DNA of 43,907 nt. Origin: Heterotrichella gracilis. Taxonomy: Eukaryota; Sar; Xanthophyceae; Tribonematales; Xanthonemataceae. The stretch lies in assembly GCA_032358255.1 (NCBI GenBank), contig JAULBX010026752.1:1-43907 (forward strand), written 5' to 3'. The notes under the pieces were generated by a model. That model did not search any database. It saw nothing but the letters and a program-made list of their open reading frames with translations, and was not told where the DNA came from. The position numbers and the translations under genes were made by a program. This document shows positions 33,500-43,907 of this stretch, one piece after another (positions within the stretch are counted from its first letter, which is position 1; each line of letters starts with the position of its first letter).

Positions 33500-34910
33500 T
33501 CAGTCCTTCTTCAAGTCCATCGAATCCTCCCGTACGCCATCCTTTGTGATGATCAGTATCTCCACCCGGTCTCCCTGTGACAAAATCCACAAACAGTCAG
33601 CAAAAGGAAAAGAGCCGTGCTTTACAAAATTAGGAAGGACGACGAGAAGCAGCCAAGCCAAAACTCGTGTCATATCATATGGCTGCTTCAAATGGCTGCT
33701 CACCGTGTAGATGTCACGTTCGCCTGCTGATACAAATGCGTCCTTGATAAGGTCAACAGCGTCTTCCAGAGGCAAGGCTGTCATCCAATCCTAACACAGC
33801 AAGAGTCAAGGTGTCAGCAAATCATCATACAGCATGTACACGCGCGGTAGACGAATGCTGTTAAAACCACATCAAGGGTAAGATAGGGTCAAGGAAACCC
33901 GGCCACAGCGCTGGCAATGACATATCAGACAAACGCTGCTCTTACCCTCGGTGGCAGGACTAGTGGGCTGGCCGCCTTGAGTTGGTTGTCCAGAACTGGC
34001 TGGATCAGATCCTTTCCAGACCCCTGCGTAACACATGGTACCACTCAGCTTGTGTTGCAGCATGACCGCCTCAGAACGCCCAGATACACCAGCAGCATTT
34101 CGCGCGCCAGACTTTGCCCAATGGTCTCACCTGGCAGGAGTAGCCAACCCTCTCATATGAGCCCACAGCATCATAGCTGTATACTGCTCCTCGCCCTGTA
34201 CAGCGGTGCACAGTCAGTTTCACTGCCACCACTGGGACCCAAAAGTCACCCCGTGCGCCCAGTAACATACCTTCTTCATCCAGCCCAGCACACAAGTTGA
34301 ACGTGTAGTATGGGAAGAACCGCTTGTAGTATAGCGTGTTTGACAGAAGCTGGGCCACTGCAGAGCAGCTCATCGGTTTTCTGTGGTTGTGTTGGTACAT
34401 TATGTGCCTGGACTCCATCACCTTTTGCAGCGTCTTCATGTCCCCCTGGAACCCCGCTGTCGTGATGACCGCCTTGTCTGAGCTGTTGTCATAAACAGAA
34501 TACACCCAATAAATAAACGTCCTGGATGTTGAACCTCAGCAATGATATATGCATGCATGTGTTTGCATGCATATAAATGACGCATCATAACCAAAGCGCA
34601 CTCACAGTCGCATGATTCTTTGACTTTCCCTCGTCAGTATCGAATACCCGGTGGACATCCGCGTGCTCGCTGCCACGACGCAGAAGTCGTTGCCGGCAAC
34701 GGCAACACAGGTCCTGAGGAGAGAAACATGCAGGGTCACAAACAGGCCTGTTGTGAACAGGTCGAAAAACAAACGAGTAACCTAAACCTCTCGCTTACCC
34801 TCCATTATCGTCGTATCTGCAAGGACACAAAATAGGTAGTGAGTAAGGCAGCAAAGCGCGAAAAGGAGACAGGGGCATCAGCAGATGGGCACTTACGGAC
34901 TCCAGCTCAT
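33500..34910 (-). CDS. PSMB1: 20S proteasome subunit beta type-1 (beta-6)
   Basis: Non-catalytic beta subunit of the 20S core. Eight exons: 34897-34910 (14 bases), 34799-34816 (18 bases), 34606-34713, 34271-34482, 34131-34195, 33946-34023, 33704-33790 and 33500-33574, total 657 bases, 218 residues, all phases closing. The start MSWSPYDDNGGTCVAVAGND matches the plant beta-6 start (-NWSPYDNNGGT-). Typical family motifs follow: FCVVAASTRMSTGYSILT, GDMKTLQKVMESRHIMYQH, SCSAVAQLLSNTLYYKRFF, GLDEEGRGAVYSYDAVGS, GERDIYT, and the C-terminal MDLKKD. The usual AADTRMS is AASTRMS here, so the Asp is replaced by Ser; beta-6 is not a catalytic subunit, so this need not abolish function. No propeptide is visible. 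Confidence 0.93.
34546..34575. repeat. Inverted repeat in a proteasome-gene intron
   Basis: tatatgcatgca at 34546-34557 and its exact reverse complement tgcatgcatata at 34564-34575 flank a 6-base loop. It sits inside intron 34483-34605 and would give a 12-bp hairpin in the pre-mRNA. Confidence 0.85.
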
Positions 34911-35252
34911 TGCGCCCCCTTTTCGCAGGATTCTTGTTATGTTCACAAATTAGGTGCCTCAAAATGTGTTCAGCGTTAAAGGTTGATGGGCCAGCGCTGT
35001 GGTTTTGGAGCTGCTTTTGCACACAACAAAGGCTTATCAACCTCCCGCTCATAAAATTGAAAAAGAAATGAAATAAGGCATACCGAAAAAAAAATGAATT
35101 ATCATAATACGAGGTTCTTGGGCAAAACCTCCCACACTGGCTGCCACTCAAACACATATGAAAGCGTTTGCTTGCCAGAGGGCATGCCTATTACCACCTG
35201 CGGTGTTCTGTGAACCTTCCGGTGTGTCACTGCCCACACCACTATTGCCAAC
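34911..35252. promoter_or_regulatory. Short bidirectional promoter region
   Basis: 342 bases separate the divergent ATGs of the proteasome beta-6 and glycine decarboxylase genes. Both core promoters and 5' UTRs must fit here if the starts are right. No TATA box stands out; an A/T-rich stretch (gaaaaaaaaatgaa near 35085) lies mid-way. Confidence 0.45.
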
Positions 35253-38200
35253 ATGGGGAGAGCACGCTCCTTGCGGAGAGCTGCTGGTGTCATCAACCGA
35301 TGCGGCACCACCCAATCTGGAGCTGCTGCCACGCCTGGGACAGCCTTGCTGTGCAACGTAGCTGAGACAGCCACGCCACGGACGTACCTGTTCTCACTGG
35401 CGGCGGGATACTCAGCGTTGGCAGGTATGATTAGCTATTTAGAAACCACTCACGGCATGGCTTGCACATCCAACCTTATCTTTTTTAAGTGTGTGGGTAC
35501 TGACGGAACGTGTGTCGTGTGCCCTGCAGAGCCAGTACTACACCAACAGAGGTTCAGCTCCAGGTCAAGCAGCTATGTCTCCAGCAGAGGCATCGCTGTT
35601 TCTGCACTGCAGCCTAGTGACGAGTGAGTGCGCTCTGCTCGCTATTTTTCCACTCATTCGAATGCATGCTGGTTGGCCAGCTAGTGCAGCTGTGATGGCA
35701 TTGTTTGATGCTTAATTTACCGAGGTACCGGGTTATCAAAGCAGATGCAGGCTAGGATGAAGTATTACCTTGCCATGTGCGATCTGGGGTTGAGTGGCTG
35801 TGGTTGGTTGTGCAGGTTTGTGACTAGGCACAACAGTGCCACCTCCGAGGAAGTGGAGGAGATGGTCAAAGTGACAGGCTTTTCTAGCTTGGACGAGCTG
35901 ATTGATGCTACAGTGCCTGCAAGCATCAGGAGGACGGACGGCATGGAGATGGGTCCCTTCACAGAGGGTTTCACAGAGACACAGTTTCTAGAGCACATGA
36001 AGTAAGCATGGGACTAGTAGCTAGACAGATAATATGCATGCCCAGCAATATCATTTCCTTGTGTTCCTGAATTCCGTGTTGAGACAAGCCTTGCTTCATT
36101 GCAGGGCTCTTGCCTCTGAGAACCAAGTGCTGAAATCCTTCATTGGCATGGGGTACTACAACACGCACACGCCACCCGTCATTCTGAGGAACTTGCTGGA
36201 GAACCCCGGCTGGTACACTCAGTACACTCCCTACCAGGCAGAGATTGCCCAGGGCAGGTGGGTGCAGGTGTACTCCCTTTGGTTATTATATGCATCATGG
36301 CAGAAATTTCAATTTCCCTTCTGTGCCAGGATTGGTGGCGGCGCAATTGAACCGCTAACTACTATTGGGCTATGTTGCTGGATTGCATGTAACCCACTAA
36401 CCAACCATGTTGCGATGTGTTATGCCAAGCAGTTGGGGCCCTGTTGGCAAGAGCAGTGACAGGCATTGAATGGACGCATGCATTGCACACATCGCATGCA
36501 TTACGCACCTTTGAACCACGTGGCAGGCTGGAGTCCCTCCTCAACTTCCAGACCCTGATTGTGGACCTGACGGGCATGGCGCTGTCCAACTCCTCGCTGC
36601 TGGACGAGGCGACAGCCGCTGCCGAGGCAATGACCATGTGCAGTGCGATCGCCCGGGGAAAGAAACCCAAGTTCCTCGTCTCGGTGGGTGCCTGCTGCTA
36701 CCCAAATCCCAGTGAATGCCCGTGCAGTGGATAGTGGTGTGTACATTTTCACCAGCATATATTTACGTGTCTTTGTTTGGGCGTGCAGGAGAAGTGCCAC
36801 CCCCAGACCATTGCTGTCTGCCAGACGCGTGCAGATGGCCTCGGCTTGGAGGTCGTGGTCACCAGCGAGGATTCATTTGACATCGGCAAGGATGTGTGTG
36901 GCATCTTGCTGCAGTACCCAGCAACCGATGGCACAGTGGCCGACTACAAGGTACAGGCAGCTCCCCGTCACTTCAGAAAAGCTGCCGCATTTGTCACTCT
37001 ATATCCTCGCCCTGGTCTGTGCACCCTTATGTTGTGGAATGCGGGCAGCATGTAGTTCCGCGCCCACCTACTACCATCTGCATGTACTGATACATGGGCC
37101 CCTTTCGCAGGCGATTGTCGACCAGGCACACGCCGCGGGTGCCAAGGTGGCGGTGGCCACTGACCTGCTGGCCCTCACAAAGCTGACCCCGCCAGGCGAG
37201 TGGGGCGCCGACCTTGTGGTGGGCTCAGCACAGCGATTTGGCGTGCCCATGGGCTACGGCGGGCCCCACGCAGCCTTCCTGGCTTGCCACGAGGATTACA
37301 AGCGCCTCATGCCCGGTCGCATCATCGGTAGGTCACGCACAGGCTAGGCTGCATGGCAGGAAGCGGGTGGGCAGAATTCAATTCACTGCCACCAAATTGG
37401 ACCCACAGTCTGCACCATGCGTGGTGGCACAGCAGTTGTCGGCGAACAGCACATGGGGCAAACATGCTGCTGCATTGATGGAGCGCCAATGTGGTGCTGC
37501 AATGTGTGGCGCGTTCTCAGGGCCCAAATCGTGGCCCCAAAATGATATGGCATCAATGAAGGATTCCCCAACCCATTGCCACCTGCTATTCCTCATCACA
37601 CTGGTACAAGCAGTTATTAAATATATTGGCATCTGTTGCCCAGGCGTGAGCAAGGATGCCCAGGGCAAGCCCGCGCTGCGCATGGCCATGCAGACGCGCG
37701 AGCAGCACATCAGGCGCGCCAAGGCCACCTCCAACATCTGCACAGCCCAGGCGCTGCTGGCCAACATCGCCGCATGCTACGCGGTGTACCACGGGCCAAA
37801 GGGCTTGACAGCAATTGCCGACCGCGTGCACGGCCTGACGGCAGTGCTAGCAGCAGGTGCGAGTAGGGATTAGGGTTTGGAATGAAAACCTCTAAAAAAA
37901 TAAACCTAGATATTGTTTTCAGTACATCATAGATGTATGCATATCATTGTGTCTGACAGAATATCTATTACAATTCCGTTAAATTTAGCGGCAAAGCTGA
38001 AGTGGTCTCATCTGCAGATCATGACGCTCAGGCTCCTAAAGCTTAAGCATCGCCAGGCACATGTTTTGCAGGCACATGTTTTTGCAAATGAGGAGAATGA
38101 ACCCAATGCCCCTGTGCGTGCTTCCATGCACAAAGCTGAATGCGCGGCATCGCACCATTTGCTGCAGGTGCCCAGCAGCTGGGCCTGTCTGCACCCACCA

Positions 38201-39852
38201 CCCCCTTCTTCGATACCATCAAGATCGGGGTGAGCGACGCCAACAAGGTGGCCGCCCTGGCTGTGGAGCACGGCGCCAACGTGCGCATCTTTGACGACAA
38301 GCACATCGGCGTGTCTGTGGACGAGACCACCACCCTGGCTGACATCGACCTGCTGTTCAAGGTGCTGAACGGGGGCACAGCTGCGTCCTTCACCGCGGAG
38401 AGCCTGGCGCCAAAGGTAGGCCACGGGCATGTGCATTGTTGCAAACACTGGAAACTCTTGGTTGGTGCGTTCTGCAAGCTGTGGGGTGTGCAGTCATGCA
38501 GGCAGGCATGCTGGTCGTTTAATTAGCAACACTATGTATCCACTGGTGCCACATTAGTGGTTAGGTTCGCAAGCTCCAAGCTGCATGCTTCCAAGCTGCA
38601 TGCTCATGGTCTACTCCGGTCCCCTGCAGGTCAGCCCCCAGCTGGGCGACTTTGCGCGCACCAGCTCCTTCCTCCAGCAGCCCATCTTCAACATGTACCA
38701 CAGCGAGCACGAGATGCTGCGCTACCTCAAGCGCCTGGAGAACAAGGACCTGTCGCTGTGCCACTCCATGATTCCGCTGGGCTCCTGCACCATGAAGCTC
38801 AACGCAACCTCGGAGATGATCCCCATCACGTGGCCCGAGATGGCAAACATGCACCCCTTTGCGCCCGTCAGCCAGGCGCAGGGGTACCAGAAGATGTTTG
38901 AGGTGAGGGGTGGGCTGTGGCGGTGTGCATGCGTAGTGCGCAACCTGGTGCATGCTGTCTGCCTTCCAGGATGGTCTTGCCACTGGGGCGCACCCTGACT
39001 GTTTCAACCAGACCTTAACCTGTGGAGCGTGATTAGGTATTCCCATGCCACTGACTGCCGCCCTTCATATCATAGGGTATTGCCATGCCACTGACTGCCA
39101 TCCCTGGTAAGGTATTCCCATCCCGCTAACTGTGGCCCCTCCCCTCCCCTCCCCAAAGGGCCTGGCGATGCAGCTGGCGGTCATCACAGGCTTCGATGCA
39201 GTCTCCCTGCAGCCCAACTCGGGCGCCTCGGGCGAGTACGCTGGCCTCATGGCCATCCGCGCCTACCACCAGTCGCGCGGCGACCACCACCGCAACGTGT
39301 GCATCATCCCCGTGTCGGCGCACGGCACCAACCCGGCCTCCGCCGTCATGGCGGGGATGACCATCGTCCCCGTGGGCGTGGACAAGGACGGCAACATCGA
39401 CATGGCTGAGCTGGAGGCCATGGCGGTGAAGCACAAGGACAAGCTGGCGGCACTGATGATCACCTACCCATCCACGCATGGGGTGTACGAGGAGGGCGTG
39501 GACGACATCTGCAAGATCATCCATGAGAATGGCGGTCAGGTATGGAGTGGTGCTGTGGCGATTGTGATTAGTTATCTACATGCAGTCCAGCAAAGCAGCC
39601 AGAAGTTGAGGCAGGCTTGCAGCGGCCTAAGTAGCTTGAGCCAGTTGTAGTGGTGTGGTGGTTTGGAGAGAGTTGGCTTGCAATAGTAAACATCAGTGAC
39701 GGTTGGCAATGGATGATAGCACAGCAGCGCAGGGGCAGTGCTGGCGTTCAAACCCTGACAGGCGCCCTACGTGTGTGCAGGTGTACATGGACGGTGCCAA
39801 CATGAACGCACAGGTGGGCCTCACCGCCCCCGGCATCATCGGCGCCGACGTG

Positions 39853-39887
<35 letters not shown>

Positions 39888-41373
39888 CCACGGAGGAGGC
39901 GGGCCGGGCATGGGCCCCATCGGCGTGAAGGCGCACCTGGCGCCCTTCATGCCCACCCACCCAGTCATCTCCACAGGTAGGGAAATCCAGTGAAACAGGA
40001 GGTCAACGCCCATGTCTCTGATTACCCTCTTCCTCAACCAATGCACCTCTTCAAGGACAGGCTGTGTGGTTGAAATATTCCCGATACTCCTGGGGAATCC
40101 CTACTCCTGCTGATCCACGGTATATGACATGCATTTTGTTTCTGCTACGCCATTTAATTATTACATTCTTCGCCACAGGTGCGCTGCCCAACTTCAAGAG
40201 CGACAGCCAGTCCTTTGGTGCCATGGCGGCGGCCCCCTACGGCTCCTCCCTCATCCTGCCCATCTCCTACGCCTACATCTGCATGATGGGCTCAGCGGGC
40301 TTGCGCGAGGTGGGTCCACACGCACACCTGGCGCTGGGTTTGCACTGGCACGTGAACGCAGCCGTTGTGCAGCTGTCCCCAAATGCACGCACTTAATCGC
40401 ACTGTGACAGCAAGATTAATAAATTGTAATCATTTTCGATAAGTTCACTCGGGGTCTGGAGTGCACCTCGCCGTCCTGGTTGATCACTCATACTGTCATG
40501 CCATGCCAACATCCTTATTCTCATTTCTCCCCACTTTCCCCAGGCCTCCGAGCGCGCCATCTTGAACGCCAACTACATGGCCAAGCGGCTGGAGAACCAC
40601 TACCCGGTGCTGTTCAGGGGCCCCCGTGGCACCTGCGCACACGAGTTCATCCTGGACATCCGGCCCATCACAGACACAGTTGGCATTGAGGCGGAGGACA
40701 TCGCCAAGCGCCTGATCGACTACGGTTACCACGCACCAACCATGTCATGGCCAGTGTCCGGCACACTCATGATTGAGCCCACGGAGAGCGAGAGCAAGGT
40801 GGGTTGTGGGGAGGGGGGGTGGAGGAATCACAAAGGCAGGGGTGCAGGGACCCGCGCTGCATGGTTGCTTGCTTGGTGACATCACATTGGAGCATGGACC
40901 AGTTGTTGTAGACCCTGGCATGTGGGGGCCCCTTGCAAGACTGCATCCAGTTGCAGGGTTGCCACACTGATCGCATGGTGTGCACATATGCGCATGTTGC
41001 ACAGCCACAGGACTTTAATGGGCAACTTCAGGAGGTGTATGCAAAGACATTGATCCCCCCTTCTACCTCCCCGCAGGCTGAGCTGGACCGCTTCTGCAAT
41101 GCCATGATCTCCATTCGCCAGGAGATCAGCGCCATCGAGGAGGGCAAGGTGGACAAGCTGAACAACGTGCTCAAGCACGCACCCCACACCGCCGATGTGC
41201 TCACCTCCGACAAGTGGGACAGGCCCTACTCGCGCGACCAGGCCGCCTTCCCTGCCGCATGGGTGCGGCAGTCAAAGTTCTGGCCCACCACGAGCCGTGT
41301 GGACAATGTGTATGGTGATCGTCACCTCATTGCTCGCCTACCTGAAGAGTCCTTGGCTGAGGCCGTGGCATAA
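35253..41373 (+). CDS. GLDC: Glycine decarboxylase P protein (mitochondrial)
   Basis: PLP-dependent P protein of the glycine cleavage system, which decarboxylates glycine in mitochondria and passes the aminomethyl group to H protein; in algae it serves photorespiration. Fifteen exons: 35253-35424, 35530-35623, 35816-36001, 36105-36257, 36527-36683, 36789-36950, 37111-37327, 37644-37856, 38168-38415, 38630-38902, 39159-39539, 39781-39976, 40179-40309, 40544-40798 and 41077-41373. Total 3135 bases, 1044 residues. The first about 75 residues are Arg/Ser/Ala-rich, a likely mitochondrial presequence. The mature start is [17 protein letters not shown]. Motifs include [75 protein letters not shown] and HGTNPASA. 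The PLP lysine is in [20 protein letters not shown] at about residue 783. Later exons are markedly GC-richer and use C/G third bases, as in strongly expressed genes. One acceptor (caaag at 39158) is atypical. Confidence 0.96.
39036..39140 (+). repeat. Three tandem copies next to a GLDC splice acceptor
   Basis: Units begin at about 39036, 39076 and 39111. The first two share ggtattcccatgccactgac (one mismatch in the second) and the third is more diverged. The last unit runs into the C-rich tract before exon 39159. Confidence 0.85.
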
Positions 41374-42564
41374 GGCGGTTGGCTGAGTGGGTTGGCTGAG
41401 TAGGGTAGGGTACTGGGTGGGTTGCTCGCTATAATAGTGGGCAGGGGCTGTTTAGGGTTTTATGGACAGCGAATGGGCGGGGTAGTGCAGGAGCAACTTT
41501 TGCGATGTGTTGAAACCGAGATTCTGCACCTGAGGGGTGAACGTTGCAGCAAATACGGCGGTGGCAGCGTATTGTTGGGGAGGGCAGTATCGGTCCTGTG
41601 ATATGGTGTTTGGCTTACTGCTTCTGTAGCCAAGTAGGTAACCAGGGGTTAGTGTACTGCTAGATTTCCATGGAAGGTTGTATCGGTGGGCTGCATCGTT
41701 ACCTAATGAATGCTATTTTGTATGCAATATAGTATTTAAATTGCATGCTTGTGTCTTTCCTGGTCATCAGTTTAATTTTGGGACATGTTTAGTGATAGTG
41801 CAATGGATGTTGCTGCTTTGCAGCTGTTCAAGGTTGCGTATACTGCCATGGATCTTGTAGCATCCCAATGGTTGGGTAGTTTGGGGCTGCATGACATGAT
41901 TTTCTGTGGTGTAGCACAGGAGCCAGTTGGTTTCGAAAATGGTGCACACCACTGATGGCCTGGTTAGGGCTCTCAAGCCAGTATTGACCACAGGAGCTTT
42001 AGATGCACTATTGGGAAGACACTGAATCAGATGTTAGCCTGGCCAGGGACCGGCTCAATGGTTGCTTTCAGAGCAGACTGCGGGATTCAACTGCACTGTG
42101 TTCATTTATTTAACTTGGTTGAATACAACAGGTTCTGTAACAGGCACCCTTGGCCCTGTCACACTGCAACGGCGCCCATCCACCTGTTGAATGAAAGGGG
42201 ATGTGCATAGCAAAAGTGGGGGGTACAAGCGCAAGCCAACAGCTCATAGCCTGCAGGAATTGGAGGTTGAGAATACCGGGAGATGATGAAAGACTAATTT
42301 CAGCACATGGTGGCTCAGTGAAAGAAAACCAATGGAGAGCAACTGGCCAAGTTCAATAGGTGACATTAAAATAACCATCAACAGCGTAAACCGTTAAGAA
42401 TACCCCAATCTTTGCAACAATATTTCCTCAGCCAATATACCCAAGCCCTCTGAACGTTGCCGACCAGCTGCTATGCAGCAGCTGCAGCAGCGGTGGGTCT
42501 GCCATTGTTTGTAGGTGCTCCATAAGCTGTTCACCATCCATGAAGGCCCTTAAAAGTGTACACT
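41374..42564. other. Convergent intergenic spacer
   Basis: Contains the GLDC 3' UTR. Just after the stop ggttggctgagt is repeated in tandem (41378-41402). A telomere-like tttagggttttatgg lies near 41450. The first + strand TGTAA is at 42136-42140, 760 bases past the stop, so either the UTR is long or another signal is used. No gene seen. Confidence 0.45.
42136..42140 (+). terminator. Candidate TGTAA polyadenylation signal for GLDC
   Basis: The only + strand TGTAA I found between the GLDC stop and the next gene. The distance (about 760 bases) is long, so the assignment is weak. Confidence 0.25.
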
Positions 42565-43297
42565 TCACCGTCTGGGTCTGCCAACACTGACATCGCAAGC
42601 GTTTTCTTCCCCGCAGTCCAAGCTGCTCCAGCGCGACTGCAACAAGGCGCAGTTGAAACTGGGTTTCCCCAACCTGCGGTTGACAGTGTTATGCACGCTG
42701 CACATCCACTGCTGAAAGTCAGCCCCTGAAGCAGTAATCGGGGGCGAGTGCCTGAAACAAACCACAGGTGGGTCACTGTCAGTCTGGGACCCTTACACCT
42801 CGGTAGCATGCAACTCCATAAACCTATATTGAATACGCAAGTACTCACTTTAGGACTTCCTGGAAGTGATGTGAGCACTCCGCACATGGGTACAGCCTGG
42901 CCAGTGACTCCATCTGCGTATCACACACAGTTCATGTACCTTGAAGGCAGCCAAAAACCACGAACAAGACACATACAACTTGTTAGCTTACCAGTTGACG
43001 TGCATCTGCTTGCTGTTTTCTGGTGGGCTTGTCAGGATACTGGCTAGCCACCATGTGCAGCAGGGTCCAGGTTGAACGGCCCAACTCCTCCTTGGTGACT
43101 TGAGGTGTGTGAGATAACCCAACTGCGTGCGTTGGATATGAAGACGAAGGTAGAGAAGCTGTGTGCAACTGGTTTGTAGCCTGTGCGGGCTTGAGCTGCC
43201 TGAGTTTGGCCTGGATAGCATTCGCACTTCTGCCCACAGCCTCAAAAAGCGGCTGGAAGGGGTTTGGTGCTTCTGAACTGGAAGCCTTGCCCGTCAT
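42565..43297 (-). CDS. ERV1: Erv1/ALR FAD-dependent sulfhydryl oxidase
   Basis: Sulfhydryl oxidase of the mitochondrial intermembrane space, which reoxidises Mia40-type import receptors and passes electrons to cytochrome c or oxygen. Three exons: 42992-43297, 42849-42913 and 42565-42751, total 558 bases, 185 residues, in frame. After a Ser/Ala/Gln-rich N-terminal arm of about 70 residues comes the FAD-binding four-helix core: ELGRSTWTLLHMVASQYPDK, then the redox-active YPCAECSHHFQEVL (CxxC), then QQWMCSVHNTVNRRLGKPSF with the structural Cys pair (C-X16-C). The C-terminus carries another Cys pair, DCGEENACD, in the place of the plant-type C-terminal shuttle disulfide. The ATG at 43297 is the first in-frame ATG; the codon just upstream that could extend it is GTG. 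Confidence 0.93.
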
Positions 43298-43638
43298 TGA
43301 GAACACAATATGGTAAGCGAAACAATGTACAACGCCTTCCTAATAATCGGCTGTGTGGCTCCGGGTGTGGTAGCTATCTTTGGTTTTGGCATGCATGCAT
43401 GTTCTGGCAATGGCAGTTGCTTTGTCACCGCGTGCAGCGGAGATGAACGTGAGTGTAGTATTCCGAATAGCGCACTCGATGCTTTTGCAGACGATTGTCG
43501 TTTATTGACCACAACTTGTGGCACAAGCTTGTCAACACTCCACCGGCAAAACAGCTGGGGACTGCATGTACAATCCCCACCCAGTATCAGAAAGCAAGGG
43601 TACACACAGTAGGCGCTGTCACTGAGTGACTCCTCGAA

Positions 43639-43665
43639 GAGGGCCACTGGGCTAGCACCAGGGCA
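43639..43665 (+). repeat. 27-base direct repeat, copy 1
   Basis: Reads gagggccactgggctagcac then cagggca. It recurs at 43881-43907 with small differences (gaggggccactggctcgcac then cagggca). The pair flanks about 215 bases that include the GAAA tract. Confidence 0.8.
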
Positions 43666-43828
43666 CCACAACCCACGTAAGCCACTGGATCACATTCACA
43701 ATGAAAGGAAGGGCCAAGGATCTGACGATTCCACAGCTCATCACTGCTAAAGTGCATCGGAGGCGGGCCAGCCTGGTGAGGGTAAGAACGCAGCGCGTGC
43801 CACGCGCGGTGACACTCGGTGGGTTGGC

Positions 43829-43830
<2 letters not shown>

Positions 43831-43859
<29 letters not shown>
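43831..43859. repeat. GAAA microsatellite
   Basis: About seven perfect GAAA units. Confidence 0.95.
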
Positions 43860-43880
43860 GGGACGCACAAAGGCGTAGTT

Positions 43881-43907
43881 GAGGGGCCACTGGCTCGCAC
43901 CAGGGCA
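43881..43907 (+). repeat. 27-base direct repeat, copy 2 (window edge)
   Basis: Second copy of 43639-43665, cut by the window end, so its true length is unknown. Confidence 0.8.

Larger units (their letters stand above)
43298..43907. other. Upstream region of ERV1 and window end
   Basis: Holds an unsupported + strand open frame from 43310 (100 codons, starting MVSETMYNAFLIIGCVAPGV), only 12 bases from the divergent ERV1 ATG. It also holds a GAAA microsatellite and a pair of 27-base direct repeats. No gene is assigned. Confidence 0.4.

Overview
The window looks like nuclear DNA of a green alga (Chlorophyta). Nearly every gene is split by GT-AG introns of about 80 to 600 bases. Plastid-targeted plant-type proteins (a ClpR1-like subunit, a pKIWI502-like flavin oxidoreductase) sit beside mitochondrial proteins and a polycystin-type channel. 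The pentamer TGTAA, the usual chlorophyte polyadenylation signal, follows several stop codons, and short TTTAGGG-like telomeric motifs are scattered through introns and spacers. A trebouxiophyte-like alga is plausible, but the sequence alone does not fix the class. I saw no operons, CRISPR arrays, rRNA or tRNA genes, intact transposons or viral genes.

Layout. 509-3261 (+): 3' part of a GT90 (CAP10/KDELC-like) glycosyltransferase. 4317-6735 (-): plastid pKIWI502-like FAD/NAD(P) oxidoreductase. 7667-8137 (-): TRAPP subunit TRAPPC1/Bet5. 8987-10795 (-): unrecognised protein, probably plastid-targeted. 11314-13733 (+): unrecognised basic, probably nuclear protein. 14572-16440 (-): ClpR1-like subunit of the plastid Clp protease. 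17225-25549 (+): 19-exon polycystin-2-like channel of 1477 residues. 26915-29512 (-): single-pass membrane protein with a repeat-rich, possibly beta-propeller ectodomain. 31082-31696 (-): mitochondrial ribosomal protein uL11m. 32392-32553 (+): tiny complex I subunit, NDUFB3-like. 33500-34910 (-): 20S proteasome subunit beta-6. 35253-41373 (+): glycine decarboxylase P protein. 42565-43297 (-): Erv1/ALR sulfhydryl oxidase.

I rebuilt exon structures by hand from splice consensus, reading frame and family resemblance. For most multi-exon genes the summed exons are an exact multiple of three. Exceptions and doubts are stated: the GT90 gene has an apparent one-base frameshift near its C-terminus, and the 11314-13733 gene stays in frame only with a weak donor 4 bases beyond a strong one.

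Functional themes are housekeeping and organelle biology: mitochondrial translation, complex I, intermembrane-space thiol oxidation, photorespiratory glycine cleavage, plastid proteolysis and redox, vesicle tethering, the proteasome, and one large sensory-type channel. The most unusual signals are intronic copies of neighbouring exon pieces in two different genes, the very large exoplasmic loop of the polycystin, a perfect 32-bp palindrome just after that gene's stop codon, and very small coding exons (14, 18 and 29 bases).
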